Source of the DNA: Collybiopsis luxurians FD-317 M1
Taxonomy: Eukaryota; Basidiomycota; Agaricomycetes; Agaricales; Omphalotaceae
Length of the DNA: 64,000 nt
Assembly (NCBI GenBank): GCA_000827265.1
Contig: KN834856.1
Coordinates: 1 to 64,000, forward strand
Direction of reading: 5' to 3'
In this document: piece after piece, positions 1 through 12,100 of the stretch
How the letters are laid out: each line of letters starts with the position of its first letter
Position numbering within the stretch: the stretch's first letter is position 1
The notes under the pieces: model-generated
What the model was told of the DNA's origin: nothing
Databases searched by the model: none
What the model saw: the letters and a program-made list of their open reading frames with translations, nothing else
Translations under genes and position numbers: made by a program

Positions 1-250
1 CATCTGTCGCATGACCACATGCTCCATACCTTTTATTCTCGTAGCTGTCACCTAGCTATTGTCTTCCAGTAGCATTAGTTTCTCGTCTTATCCTCCAGTA
101 GCATTAGTCTCTCTTACAGCTTACTACAGTATATATACCTACCACCTATAACCTGAGTCCCTATCTTGACCTCTCTGTCGATTGGGACCAGGTGAGTATC
201 CTGCTTGTACCAGTAGACTATTTAATTAACTCTGTCGATTGGGACCAGAC
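1..250. repeat. LTR-like repeat fragment at window edge
   Basis: A 19-bp motif (CTCTGTCGATTGGGACCAG) occurs at 173-191 and again at 230-248. A TATA-like run (GTATATATACC) lies near 129-139, followed by short pyrimidine-rich duplications. This arrangement resembles the promoter/U5 part of the solo LTR at 18979-19380, which also carries internal short duplications after a TATA run. No terminus or target duplication is visible because the window starts inside it, so this is an inference. Confidence 0.35.
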
Positions 251-1985
251 TCTGCCTAAACTGATTACCGTGTTCTTGAAAGCCACTCCGCTGTAAACCG
301 CTTCGTGACAGCCGCGAACTTTAATTCATGCGCATGTAGCGCGATAGGGCATGTTCAGACTCAGTATTCACGTAAACTGTTCACTCAGTTAGCTAAATAA
401 TTGCAGAACCTAATTGCATTGTTTCTAGGAAAGTTACAGTACATATTATTATGTCCCCGGTCCGCAGCAATGAGGTCAGCAGCCTCGGCTTTACTGCCTA
501 ATTTTTAGTTTACCTGGACAATTGCAGGCTTTGCAACTTTAAGCCCCGGTAAGGACTGCATTTTCCCAATATTTTTCTTCATTTTCAGTCCCACACAGAC
601 AAAGCGCACGCCTAACCTGTCCATTGGCCTGCCCTGCCAGCCACGCGCATTGCGGCAAACTCGGATCAATATATCAGCCAACGGAACGCTCGCTTTCCCG
701 CTTTCCATAAGGTAGTGCTTCATTACGTTCCACATGTCACAGAACCGGAAAATGTCCGAAAAATGGTCTTTCACAGGTCACTTCGGCTTCCGTTGAATTG
801 ATTTTTGAAGTCAGGATTTTTTCTTAGTCTAACTATAATAAAACATAGCCACTCTACTGCAATTCAGAATGGCAAGTGCCACGGCCCGCGGCAGCCTAAG
901 CTCAAATGTCAAAATCTTCACTCTGTCACAAGTCGTCCATGCATGTGTCGAATTCAGAATTCCGTCAATGCAATCACAGGTCACAACTTGACACTGTATT
1001 CAGAATAAGCATTGATAAAATCTAACTGACAATATCCGAATGAGCTTCTTCTACACGATGATAATCGAACGGGCGTGGAATAATACCATACTTGCCTGTG
1101 ACAGTCAACAATAACTCACGCCGGCATTCAGGCGACACGTATGTTAAGACTACCTGTGAGTTTACGGACTGAGTTCACGTACGTCATCGAAACAAAGCGA
1201 AACACAGACTAACCTCCATATCTCATCCGAGAAAGCTCCATATGTTTCCTGACGTTCGCAGCTTTTTCTTCATCATTCAGTCCGGCTTCGACCAGAATTC
1301 TTTTGGCAGTGTACCAATTGTCACTTCAGAGCGAGTCGGCCCCGATACACGCCTAAAGAAACATGAGCGGGCCCCTGTATGAACAGGACGAGGAACGAAC
1401 TGTTTGAACTCGTCTGAGAAAGGCTCATCATTCAGAAGCACATCTAGTTACCAAAATCTCAAATCGAAACGGTCCTCTAAGGCTATAACACTGCGTATAG
1501 TGCCTCAAGGTCCGAATTTTGTGCTAACATAATAAAGGTAGCATTAGCGAGACCATTAGGAAATTCTGACAATGATTGAAATCCTCCCTGAACAGTTCTT
1601 CCTGCCCAAAGTGCGATGATAATTTGGAACGTCCTAAAGCCGTAGCTTCCCGATATTGATCGTGAGCGGAGAGAAGAATGAAGTGTAATAGTGTCTGCAA
1701 CGCCCGATCAGATTTCACTTTCATGGAATGGAGGGCTGATCAACATACCGTGAAAACTAAAATGTAGTGTAGCGGAACAAAACAATGAGTGGAATCAGAG
1801 CATTAAATTCCATATATATATAATTCAGTAGGGTATCCAGAAACTCGGGGGAGGGAAACCACGACAGTGCAGTGGAGGTTTGTTGAAGCGCACAGCGGTC
1901 ACGATGGTGAGCACGTGAATAGATTCCTTTGGCATTTGACAAAAGTGCCCATACGCATACATACGCATCATTTTACCAACATGAT
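251..1985. other. No recognisable gene
   Basis: No convincing gene is seen. The longest suggestive open frame is on the minus strand at 505-774 (89 codons). I do not recognise its product, and it has no clear flanking exons. Other frames are short and look random. Confidence 0.4.
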
Positions 1986-3269
1986 TCACTATGACTGGTC
2001 CGATTTTTCTTGGCCGTAATTATTACCGTAATTAGATTTGAAATAAGTGCATATTTTCGACCGAAAAAATATTCGAAATTTAGAGCTTTTTTCGCCCGGA
2101 ATTATGATCAAAAAAAGGAAGACAATGAAAGGTGAATTTCGCTCGAAAAAGCATTCGATATCCCTTTCTAATTTCAATTGATAAAAGACATTGATTTCGG
2201 CGGTTATTGTTTCCGATTTTCGCTCATAAAGGCATTTGAATTTCCTTTGTTATTCAATTCAAATTGTGCCAGCAATTAAATTCCTTTTACGGTCGAAAAA
2301 AGACTCGAAGATCAAGTCTTTTTTCAGGCGTAAAATGATTATAATTACGCCGGGGGAAATACAATGGGCAGTTCCTGGCAGGTCCAGCCAGGAACTGGCA
2401 GGAAACCGGGCTAGGTAATCGGCAAGCACTCATTGTCGGCTTCTCTGTGTCCATTTGGTACCGGATGGTGTATCCAATGCTCAGCTTTTATCAGCTATGG
2501 CTTTGAATGAATGCTGACCCTTTATAGTCCAATTTTCCAAAATTAAATCAGTGGCTTGCATATGGCTCCCCCCTTTCAGGAAGGTGCTCGGCTCAGTTCC
2601 ACTTATTTTGACTTGGCGCGCAGTGTGCGGGTTTCCCAAGTCAAGCCTTGGTGCACTAGTAAGTACTGGAGAACTCAATTCAGGTACAACCACTGCTGCA
2701 TTGGGACAAGACTCACAAGCTGGGTGCCTGGCTGAGGGCTCATTATCCTACTTTGCATTCCAATCATTTTTTCTTTCCGTAGGGTGGGATTGGGTGAAGA
2801 TTTAAGAATGAGCGCTCAGGATCCAGCACTTGCTGATTACCCAGCCCGGTTTCCCGCCAGTTCCTGGCTGGACCTGCCAGGAACTGCCCATTGTGTTTCC
2901 TCCGGCGTAATTATAATCATTTTACGCCTGAAAAAAGACTTGATCTTCGAGTCTTTTTTCGGCCGTAAAAGGAATTTAATTGCTGGCAAAATTTGAATTG
3001 AATAACAAAGGAAATTCAAATGCCTTTACGAGCGAAAATCGGAAACAATAACCGCCGAAATCAATGCCTTTTATCAATTGAAATTAGAAAGGGATATCGA
3101 ATGCTTTTTCGAGCGAAATTCACCTTTCATTGTCTTCCTTTTTTCGATCATAATTCCGGGCAAAAAAAGCTCTAAATTTCGAATATTTTTTCGGTCGAAA
3201 ATATGCACTTATTTCAAATCTAATTACGGTAATAATTACGGCCGAGAAAAATCGGATCAGTCATAGTGA
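1986..3269. mobile_element. Fold-back element with 445-bp inverted arms
   Basis: The left arm (about 1986-2430) and right arm (about 2825-3269) are near-identical inverted repeats. Each, read inward, begins TCACTATGACTG and ends near a GCAAG-CACT motif. About 394 bp of unrelated sequence separates them, with no transposase-like frame. An ATT trinucleotide flanks both ends and could be a 3-bp target duplication, but it is too short to be sure. The arms contain smaller hairpins, for example GAAAAAAGACT at 2295-2305 pairing with 2315-2325. The structure fits a non-autonomous DNA transposon (large MITE or fold-back type). The similar short frames seen in both arms are mirror images and not genes. 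Confidence 0.8.
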
Positions 3270-4638
3270 TTGTACTTAGCTGAGCTATTGAAGATCCTAG
3301 CTGTCTGGTAAAAGACACAGCTGTATACACACCCAGCAATGCAGCATTAATCAGCTGTAAAAGATCCGACCTAGTAATATGCACAGAGAAAGGTAAGGTT
3401 TGTGGAAATCTTACTCACTGAAAATTTGGCCAGACAACTGACAAGCTTGAAGTAGAAATTCAGGACTGCCCTACTCTATATACGAGCTGGCTTTTATAGT
3501 AACTGGTATATGTAATAATTGAGCATCTAAGATAGCAAGTAACAAGTGGAACAGCAATTCATGAATTGGGGATGTAAGGAATATAATGAAAATAGATATA
3601 GATGCGAGAATATGGTGGATGTAGACTGACGGAATGTATGGACTGGAGCAATGGAGCGACAGCCCTGCTACACCGTAACCATACTGAATAGGATGGTGAT
3701 GGCCACTTTTCACGGTTGTATCTCAACTGCTGCCATACGGGTGCCCTGTACAGCAGGAATTGAGGCATTGTTCGTTTTTTGATCATGGAAATAAGCTGAG
3801 ACCCGGTAGCTTTGGTTGTGGTATGGCCATAGAGGGTACCATATACTATCCCGTATCTTGCCAAATTTACCGGCCGCATCTATAGGACCATAACTGTATA
3901 CGGTGCGGAGCGGATTCCCCGAACCTGTAGTGTTCACCGGAATGAGTTCTCAGCCCCTACACGACCAAAAATCCCGCCTTGTCATATTTTGTCGGGTCCA
4001 GTGGGATCACGTATACATTTGCTATTTGGATACCACATTGCGTAAAATATTTGCTTCCGTTATGTCAGTGCTCGGTATTTAAGTACCCCTCTCCATTTAA
4101 CAGTTACCTGCTGTCGTTCCCTCATTATTTTCTGCTTGATACACATTACATCCAGAACAATCTCTGCTGGCTCATGACGTTGCTAGACAACGCAGATAGG
4201 CTTGTGCAAATGTGATGTTTCATGTATCCTGTATACTGTCGCTTTTTGCTGAGTATCAACGAACTTACAGAAACTTCTCACTTTCAGTGCACCTTGTAGC
4301 CATTGGTGTGTCCTCCGAATTTCATCCGAAATCGTTGTTCCACTGACATGACAACTTTGCCTTTATATACTCTGCCTTGCTCTTCATGATTAGTAATTGC
4401 TGTCTATGATTATATCCTCACTTTTGCCACAGAAGTTGAACTTTTTTGGCAATCAGCGCCCAAATCAGGCGCAATACTGTTTTACATCAACCGATATTGC
4501 ACTCTCCTGGGTATCTTTCCAAGTGTTTTACCCCTTTTTTGGCCCCAACCCTTTCTTGATCATAACGTAAGTGCAAATCAAACTCCGCATACAATTCGCA
4601 GAAAGTAATATAAATAGGGGTAAGTATTTGGAATTTAT
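3270..4638. other. No recognisable gene
   Basis: Several overlapping minus-strand frames occur at 3471-3937 and a plus frame at 3979-4215, but none shows a family motif. A GGTATTTAAGTACC palindrome-like TATA region lies near 4073. I see no gene that can be supported. Confidence 0.35.
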
Positions 4639-4897
4639 GGGGCTCTAAGCCGTCTCTGTATCGAGACGGTATACAGGTCCCGTAATACGGGTCTGTACCC
4701 GTACCGTATCCCGATTTAGATATCATACGGGACGGTCATGGCCGTCTTAACCGTATTAACCGTATTACGGTATTTTTGGGCAGTTGTACCCGTATTCCGA
4801 TTTTAAATTAAAAATGCGGTACGAAAATGGACGGTCTGTAAAAATTACGACCCATATTTTTACGGCCGTACCCGTATACGGGACGGTTTAAAGCCCT
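4639..4897. repeat. CCGTA-rich MITE-like repeat
   Basis: The stretch is dense in CCGTA/TACGG words. It begins GGGGCTCTAAGCCGTC and ends GGACGGTTTAAAGCCCT, an imperfect terminal inverted repeat of about 16 bp. It resembles in composition, and in the GGGCT terminus, the related repeats at 41029-41170 and 55447-55601. It has no coding capacity. It is probably a short non-autonomous inverted-repeat element. Confidence 0.55.
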
Positions 4898-5029
4898 ATT
4901 TGGCCTATTTGGAAAATATCTTGAATATTTATGATTAATCTTGCCTATCAGATGCTCTGCTTTAAATCTATACAAATGGATTTATCTCAGCTTTGTACCG
5001 AGCATCATCAATGGTAGGGGCTGCCGCTA

Positions 5030-6007
5030 GTGCTCTATGAACGTGACTCAATAGATGTAGTTCTCTTTATAATTCGACTATACGCTATTTATGATCGCAG
5101 TAAGTGTGTCGCAGCGTTTTTGAGCTTGGTCGGTTTGGGTGTCCTGGTAAACAGTATAGTAAGTCATTTTTTTTCTCATTTTGAGGCGCATAAAACATTG
5201 AGAGCTACGTAGGTGCAGTTGCATTTCTACATAAAAGATGATAGCTCCGTACAAGATGAGTTACCATCAGTGTTGGAAAAACAAGCTGGCTGCTTGCTGA
5301 TATTCTCAACCGGACAGTGAGTGTATGCCTGTGTTCGCATCGTTTTTACTTTAACAGATAAATAAAATACTCAGAAGCTTTGGTATGTTGTTTTTAATTG
5401 ACTTTATGGCTACTTGATCCAAGGACTTAGATATGCTATACTCTTGGCTCGGAATGGTGATCTTTGATCTTTTCCTTGACAATTTGGAAGGCCTTCGAGA
5501 AGCGTCATAGCTATAAATGGATTCCAGGTGGCATAATGACGGTGATAATGCGCGATGGTAATTATTGCCAGTTTCATTCCGAATTCGTAAGGTACTCATT
5601 GATCCCAGGTGTTATGTACTTCGGAATTATTACCATAATCAACACCACCAATATGGTTCTCTGGAGGGTAAGAGTTATATAGTACTTTTATCCTGCATTA
5701 TCCACTCCCATTTGTAATGATATCAGGCTGGACCGGTTAGTTTTATCACTGTTTAACATTGTTACTGCTATCTCTTCTGTGCTGAATGTGTTATGTGACT
5801 TTCAGGGATTTTTCAAGAATATCCTGTCGGATCTATCTATCGTGTAAGTAGTCATTGAGATTGTTCAGACAAAGTACCTTTCTGAAGAATTGAATCCTCT
5901 CCAGGGTTTCTAGTGTCATGATGTCCCATCTGATGATCAACTTAAGGGCAAGAGACTCCAGTGGGATATGGTTAGTTCAGACTCAAACTGTAGACGGAGA
6001 ACTGTAG
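5030..6007 (+). pseudogene. DUF6533-type 7-TM protein gene, frameshifted
   Basis: Spliced pieces match the DUF6533 family of fungal multi-spanning membrane proteins. An early exon (about 5030-5158) encodes IIRLYAIYDRS followed by a hydrophobic segment. A later frame gives LTIWKAF, then MRDGNYCQF and a membrane segment ending NTTNMVLWR at 5667. Exons 5806-5843 and 5905-6007 then add VSSVMMSHLMINLRA, the usual C-terminal signature, and a stop at 6005-6007. The introns 5668-5805 and 5844-5904 are GT-AG and in phase. Around 5440-5466 the conserved run RYAILL / WLGMVIFD / LIFSLTIWK is spread over different frames, so at least one frameshift breaks the gene. The N-terminal exon is not identified. 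Family function is unknown. Confidence 0.6.
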
Positions 6008-7239
6008 TCTGGTTATCAAGTATTTACTATTGGCTTTAATAGAACAATTATGCAAATCTTGCGGAGGCATAAGAAATAATGAGGTTTCATTGGATTTAAG
6101 GTAAGCCATATTTATAATTATGATTCAAGGATTGATTTTGAAAAAGAAATGAGCAACAGGGCGATGTACAATTGCCTGCCGGTCCCAAGCTGACAGTTCC
6201 CCATTCTTTGAAGGAACAACTACGTTATCGCTGATAAACCAGAGACCTTCTCAGCTACTTCTTCGTCATCATCAGGCCCGCCGCCCCTCCTGCCTCCGCA
6301 CCCCAGGTAGAAATCGGTCTCTTCACTTCTTATGTAAGAATTGCTTAGACACTAGCAGAAAAGTTTGAAATCCACAACCAGGGTTACAACAACAAAAACC
6401 ACGAAACGAGAATGTCGAACGAGGGGAATTGAAGACTGAAATTCACAGGCTGTGGATAGATGATGAATCATAGACACAACTGCAGTATAACCGAGTTGCG
6501 GAGCGTATCCTAAAACCAGCACCTGGACCATGTTAGAAATCCAGTAATACCTTTTGCCCGAATCTGGGTTGATTACAGCTTTAGAGTTGGAGTTGAGGAG
6601 AATGAAAGTTCTTGGAGGGGTTCAAGCATAGACTCTAATTCGCATTAACTCCCCAAATTCATCGGCATTTGACGGCCTCTTTCCATTATACCTTGCTGCC
6701 GTATTGATATTTGACGTTTCGTTCGCATTCGGTGCATGCACTATGCGTAGCAGGCACACTAGTGAAAGGGACTATTGGAAAACAATGATCTGGGTCCTGA
6801 AACAGAACTTGAACCAGAAGAATCCCCGGCATATGCATGTAACGGCTCCTTAACCTACGACTTGTACTTGATTAGAAATATCCCACAAACAGTCATTCAT
6901 TACTTGATATATGCGAACGCCCATATATAAAGCCATATCGGCCATTACTATCCTTAATCTTACTTTCTTATCATCGCCTGTATAGCCTGTACCTACGGGC
7001 AATATTAAAACCTGTCTATGTTAGGTCTTGGGCACTGGGCCCGGTAAGATACCCACTTCACACTTTTTTAATATGCAGTTATTGTCCACTAGGACAATCA
7101 AACTTTCTAGGAGTTTGAACTTGTTAAACTACGTAAGTATAATCCTCAGAGTCACACAAACAACTATGAATGACTCACATAGAGAGGTAACTGCTTCTAA
7201 TCAGTGTGTAGTGCTCTAGGTAAACAAGTAATCAACTCA
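6008..7239. other. No recognisable gene
   Basis: I see no supportable coding region. The right end (from about 7110) is probably still retroelement DNA, because a CTCAGAGTCACACAAACAA motif near 7146 recurs near 7243 inside the LTR-like stretch. Confidence 0.35.
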
Positions 7240-7494
7240 CCCTCAGAGTCACACAAACAAGTATAAACAATCGAGGGCGCAGGCCTGTAAGTGTATGTAT
7301 AAATAATGTCCATAGGTAATGTAGAACTATAATCCGAGCACCCATGAAGCCGGAATAAGCCACGGAAAAATATAGGAAAATAAAATAAGTTGTTGCAGTC
7401 GGGGATAGACACTGCAGGTGGATCATACCAAATTCATAATAAATAAGGAAGGACCGGGCGAGACTCACTCCAGCGTTGACCACCGATCTCGACA
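7240..7494 (-). repeat. 3' LTR of decayed Copia element (partial extent)
   Basis: On the minus strand the Copia pol remnant ends at a polypurine-like AGGGGAG (rc of 7495-7501). It is followed directly by TGTCGAGATCGG, the expected TG start of a 3' LTR, which places the boundary at 7494. A block containing GTCCATAGGTAA near 7309 is clearly related to 27320-27400, so the LTR family is dispersed. The other end of the LTR was not found; it may extend to about 7110. Confidence 0.5.
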
Positions 7495-7499
7495 CTCCC

Positions 7500-8640
7500 C
7501 TAGGGTCGCTCAATCCTAGCATCTAAACCCAAGAGCCTGACCTGAGTCTTGTGGTCCATCTTTCCTAGCAGCTTAGTGAGGATGTCGGCAGGATTTTCCT
7601 TGGAAGGGATGTAGGGTATAGCAAGCTCCCTTTGTTCTACAGCATCTCGCACATAGTGATAACGGATATTGATATGTTTGATACAGGAGTGAAAAGTGGG
7701 GTTTTGGGTAATCGTAATTGCGCCGTTACTGTCGATGCGCATGCGGGAAGGAGAGATGCTGGATGGTGAATTTTGGAGAGGAAGTTATGTACCCATCTCG
7801 CCTGCTGCGCCCCTGATAATGCAGATATATATTCCAATTCAATTGTTGCTTGGACATCCAAAATATAGGGCCTCCTGCTATCATAGTCAATATACCTGAG
7901 ACAGAATGGCGGAAATCGATGCATGAAGCATAATTAGTATCGGAATATGTGATTAGGTTCAAGCGCCCTGGGTGATCTCATTGGAATGTAATCCCATACT
8001 CTTTAGTTCTGGCTAGATAGCGAAGGAGGTGAATGAACGCATTCCAGTGAGCACAACCAGGGATTTTTTGTGAATTGACTGAGCACAATTGCGGCTTAGG
8101 CAATCTCAGGACGACAGGCGGCTTGCAGGAATTGCACAGCACCGACAAGTTTGGATAGGGTTTATTGCGCATGAATTCCTTTTCATTGTCAGTTTTTGGA
8201 GATTGTGTGAGAGAAAGGGAAAGACCAGGCAGGAAAGGTGTAGCTTTAGGAGATAAATTCTTGAATCCACGTTTGTCGAGTAGTCGGTCAATATATGCAG
8301 CCATTGAAAATGAAGCCATACCGAGTGAGTCGCATTCCCAGTGCAAACTCGACACTATCTATCTCTCAAATCCAGTACTCGAATGCTAATTCCCCTTCAG
8401 CCCTCTTCTTTTTTGTCTCCGAGGATGAACTACCAAAGGTGTCATCAGTGTACGTCCCAGTCAGGGTCTCCCCTGCATCTGATACTCGACTCCTTATGAA
8501 CTGATCAGCTTGGGAACAATAATATCTGAGTTTTTTGTATGTGTGGTCAAGTTTTTTCCCCCAGTTCCACCTAGCCTGCATTGTGCCATAAATTGATTTG
8601 TTCAATTGCATAACCCTACCAGTACCACATTTGTCATAGC
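7500..8640 (-). pseudogene. Decayed Copia retrotransposon pol (RT and RNase H)
   Basis: Read on the minus strand, fragments in several frames follow the Copia pol order. Reverse transcriptase appears at about 8611-8366 (NKSIYGTMQARWNWGKKLD, then TYTDDTFGSSS where the YVDD box is expected) and continues at 8355-7978 (LLRYLARTKEYGITFQ). RNase H begins near 7962 (LITYSDTNYASC, then SVSGILTMIAGGPIFWMSKQQ) and ends at 7742-7500 with the typical HSCIKHINIRYHYVRD and ENPADILTKLL. The frame breaks and the missing gag, protease and integrase show a dead remnant. Confidence 0.85.
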
Positions 8641-8730
8641 CTTCAGGGTTTCTGTCTTTATTGAAGTAGTATCGAGAACAGACAGACTATGAGAAGGACT
8701 GAACGTGTCGCGACAACGCTCAGAAATGAG

Positions 8731-9010
8731 CACGTGAGCGCTAAGAAAGCGAAAATGGGATCAGCACTCGGCAATCGGCACTTCGGATACTCTGTCCGCG
8801 CGTTAACGCGAAGAAAATCTGGCTTGTTCTATCGAGTTCATGAGAAAAATTTTTATTCTAGATAAAGCAAAAGCTGTTGGGAGCTCATGCCAGAGAGATA
8901 GAGAGGTGACAGGGAACAAAGGACTTGCTTTCTTCTCTTCTCATTTTCCTCTTTCCTTTTTTGGATTTATTAATTATTTTTATTATTGCCATCCCCATCA
9001 TCGAGCCATC
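8731..9010 (+). repeat. Dispersed repeat upstream of the NLR gene
   Basis: This block aligns with the reverse complement of 54838-55152. Shared landmarks in order are an AGCACGTGA start, GCGCGTTA-CGCGAAGAAAA, TCAGAGA-ATAGAGAGG-type sequence, a T/C-rich tract, TTAATTATTTTTATTA, and GCCA-CC-CATC. It ends about 150 bp before the predicted NLR start codon, so it lies in the promoter or 5' UTR region of that gene. It is likely transposon-derived; the family is not identified. Confidence 0.6.
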
Positions 9011-9159
9011 TTTTCGGCTTCATTGCAACCGAAGCTTTGTATTATCATTATATACATCCAAGCTCCGCTTGAAACCAACACGAGGTCAGACACGTTGCAG
9101 ACGCATCGTTGACTTCCTTCCCACACCAGGCCGACTGGCTTTCTCAACGCTCCGACTCA

Positions 9160-12100
9160 ATGGCAAAAAAAAACAAACCTCAAGTGCAAGCAAGCACCAC
9201 TCCAGATCGCAAGAAAGACCGCCTCCGTGGATTCTTCAACTTCGGCCGTCCAGGGAGCGAATCCACATCGCCTTCATATACTAGCTTTGTTAGCGCTGAA
9301 ACAAATTTTCAGGGAACGACAGCGATTGGATCTGGCACTGCGGAAGGCCTCTCCCGTACTATTCGGACTCCAGTCGGTATGTCTACTGCTACAAAACTAT
9401 CATGAAATAGTTCTAATATCACTCGTTCGATTTCTGTAGCTGTGCGAACAGAAAATCATCCTGCGTCTGCCGGTGTGCTTTAAATCTGTGAATTTTATAG
9501 TTGATTCTAATGCGAAAATGTTTATAGATTTTGTGAGGGCAATTGCTGAATTTGGCGGAACTTGTGAAGTGCATTCCCAAGTACAACAAGACACTGCTAT
9601 GGGTGATGCCACTAATTGCGGTATGTTTCCTCCAATGTGTGATGAATAAAATAGAGGTCTTAAAACACGAACTTTAGCTCACGGCAATAAGTCTGCAAGT
9701 GAGGCATACCACTTCCTTGCATTATGCCTGCTGATTTCCTGGCTTTGTATTTCAGCAAATCTTAGCAATCATTCCGATCTTGTGCAATCCAACATTTTGG
9801 CCATGGAAGATATCGACAATGAATTGAAAATGTCTTCAGTTCGCAAGGCTTCCCTGGAAATTTGGAAAACTCTGCACAAGCTTACAGAAGTTATTGAGCC
9901 CTTGCTTGATAGCACCCCATTCAAAGCACCTGTCTCTCTCTTTAATGCAATATCCAAAGCAGCAGAGGTTTGTGGCAATTTAATACAAGGATTGCTATCA
10001 TCTTATTATTCCAATATAGACAGCCCTGGATAACATGGACCATATGGAGAAACTTTTCCAGGACATTATGGACTTTCTGCAAATTATAAATGCTGCTCTC
10101 TTGAAAGATGTTGAACAGGAGCAGTGCACTTTGTTTGCTGAGTGAGGCTGAAATTTTTCAGTATCAAAAAAATACTGAGCTGTAATGTAGATTCCTTGTT
10201 AAAGAAGCAACAGCATTATATAAAATGCAGCATCAAAACATTGCAAAACAAACTTTTAATTCAGCTAAAATGAAGTCCAAGCTGCAAGACATGGTGGATA
10301 AAATGAAATCAGAGAGAGGGAAGCTTCAGGTATTATTCAGCCTTGAAGATACAAGATTGCTCTGCTCAAATAAGGTGACAGATATTTTTGGACCTATCCC
10401 TGAAGCAGGATCTTAAATTCCAAAACATGGTAGGTTTTCATAGGGCAGTTAAACCATGACATTCTAAGCAGTCTTTTAGCTTCAAGAGTGGCCAAAAGTT
10501 CAAGATGCTGATTATTTTTCCACCAACCGAGAATGTTGCACTCCTGATACTCGTACTAATATCTTGAAGCAACTTCATAGCTGGGTGGCTGATGATTCTT
10601 TATCCTGTCCACCCATATTTTGGATCAGCGGCATGGCTGGAACAGGGAAATCCACCATTGCAAAAACAATCTGTGAAGCATATAGTAAAAAATACGGGGA
10701 ATACCAACTAGGTACCTCATTTTTTTGCTCCAGGCAGCTTCCAGAGTTGCGGGATCAACGGAATGTGATCCCTACTGTGGTGTATGAATTAAGCCGTAGT
10801 TGTACGGCACTGCAAGGTGAACTGGTAGCGGTAGACCCAAAGGCTATAAAAAAACAAGAATCTCATGTTTCTAGCCTTCTGCTTGGGCCATGGAAAAAGG
10901 TGGCTAAAAGCCAGGCATCCAAGTGGCTTATTGTTATTGATGCACTTGATGAATTGCAGAACAATGGAGGTTATAATATCTTGAAACAGCTTCTGGAAGG
11001 GATAACTGGTGTTCGTGGACTAAAAATCCTGGTAACAAGCCGACCAGATCATAACATGGTGAATGTATGGCAGGAACAGCTTTCTTCCAAGACTATATGT
11101 TGCCTTGAGGATGTGGAAAAAAATATAACCTTGGAGGATATATCCAGATATCTTAACACAAAATTGGATTATCTAGTGCCAAAATGCAGAGTGGAATTGT
11201 CTCAGTTAGCCAAGCAATGTGATGGGTTGTTCATTTACGCTGCCACAGCCATCCGATACATTTCAGGAGATCCTGAAAGTAAAATTGGTAGAAGATATCA
11301 GACACAGGCTGATCAACTGAAGCAGCTCCTTAATGAGCCAAGGTCAATGCTGACCAAAGAATCCCATATAGGTCATTTATACCAAACTATTCTCGATGAA
11401 GTCCTTTGTAATCAGAATGGCACCTTGGACAATGACGCTCAGATGATTGTCAGTACCATTGTTTGTGCAAAGCAGCCACTATCAGTGTCCATTCTAGCAG
11501 CACTTGTAGCACAGCCCGGAGAGGAGCCGGAGGAGGAATGGGTTGGGAAGATAGTGAATGCACTGCATGCAATGATATTTACTCAGAATAGCCATATATA
11601 TATTTACCACAAATCATTTCTTGACTTCTTTCCAAAGGATTGGATCAAAAAAAAGGATATGGATCTTACTAAAAGCTGCATGTATGTCATCAAGCATGGA
11701 CTACACTTCAATATGTGTAATTTACCATCATCGTATCTACTAGACTCAGAGGTGTTAGATTTGCCGAGTGAAGTCCAATTGAGGCTGGGCAATGGATTGG
11801 GATATGCAGTTCAATACTGGATTCCACATCTTATTCAACAAGAAGCCAGTGATGAACTGTTTCACTCATTGTCAGAATTAATGGAAAAGAAAGTATTGTT
11901 CTGGGTTGAAGCCATGAACTTGATGGAAAAGAAGGAAGATTGTTACAGAAATGTTCAGGACTTACAAATCTGGCTAGCTAAGGGAGGTACTATTTCATTA
12001 AATAAAAGAACATGTGAGCTTATACCTTGGATTACAGACTAAGGGACCTATAGCTGCAAAAGAAGCGGCAGCAACAGTCAGCAGACTAGTTAAGGCATTT

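Noticed and set aside
1989..3266. Matching small proteins (about 60 aa) on opposite strands
   Set aside because: They are the same sequence read from the two arms of the inverted repeat; low complexity, no family, and not coding.
9000..9160. Earlier in-frame starts for the NLR (for example near 9109)
   Set aside because: The upstream codons are non-ATG, whereas ATG 9160 gives a typical basic NLR start and lies beyond the repeat.
11980..12053. Apparent frameshift between the NACHT and WD40 parts of the NLR
   Set aside because: A 67-nt intron 11987-12053 (GTACTA...CTATAG, with a CTAA-type branch site) restores the frame, so no mutation is needed.
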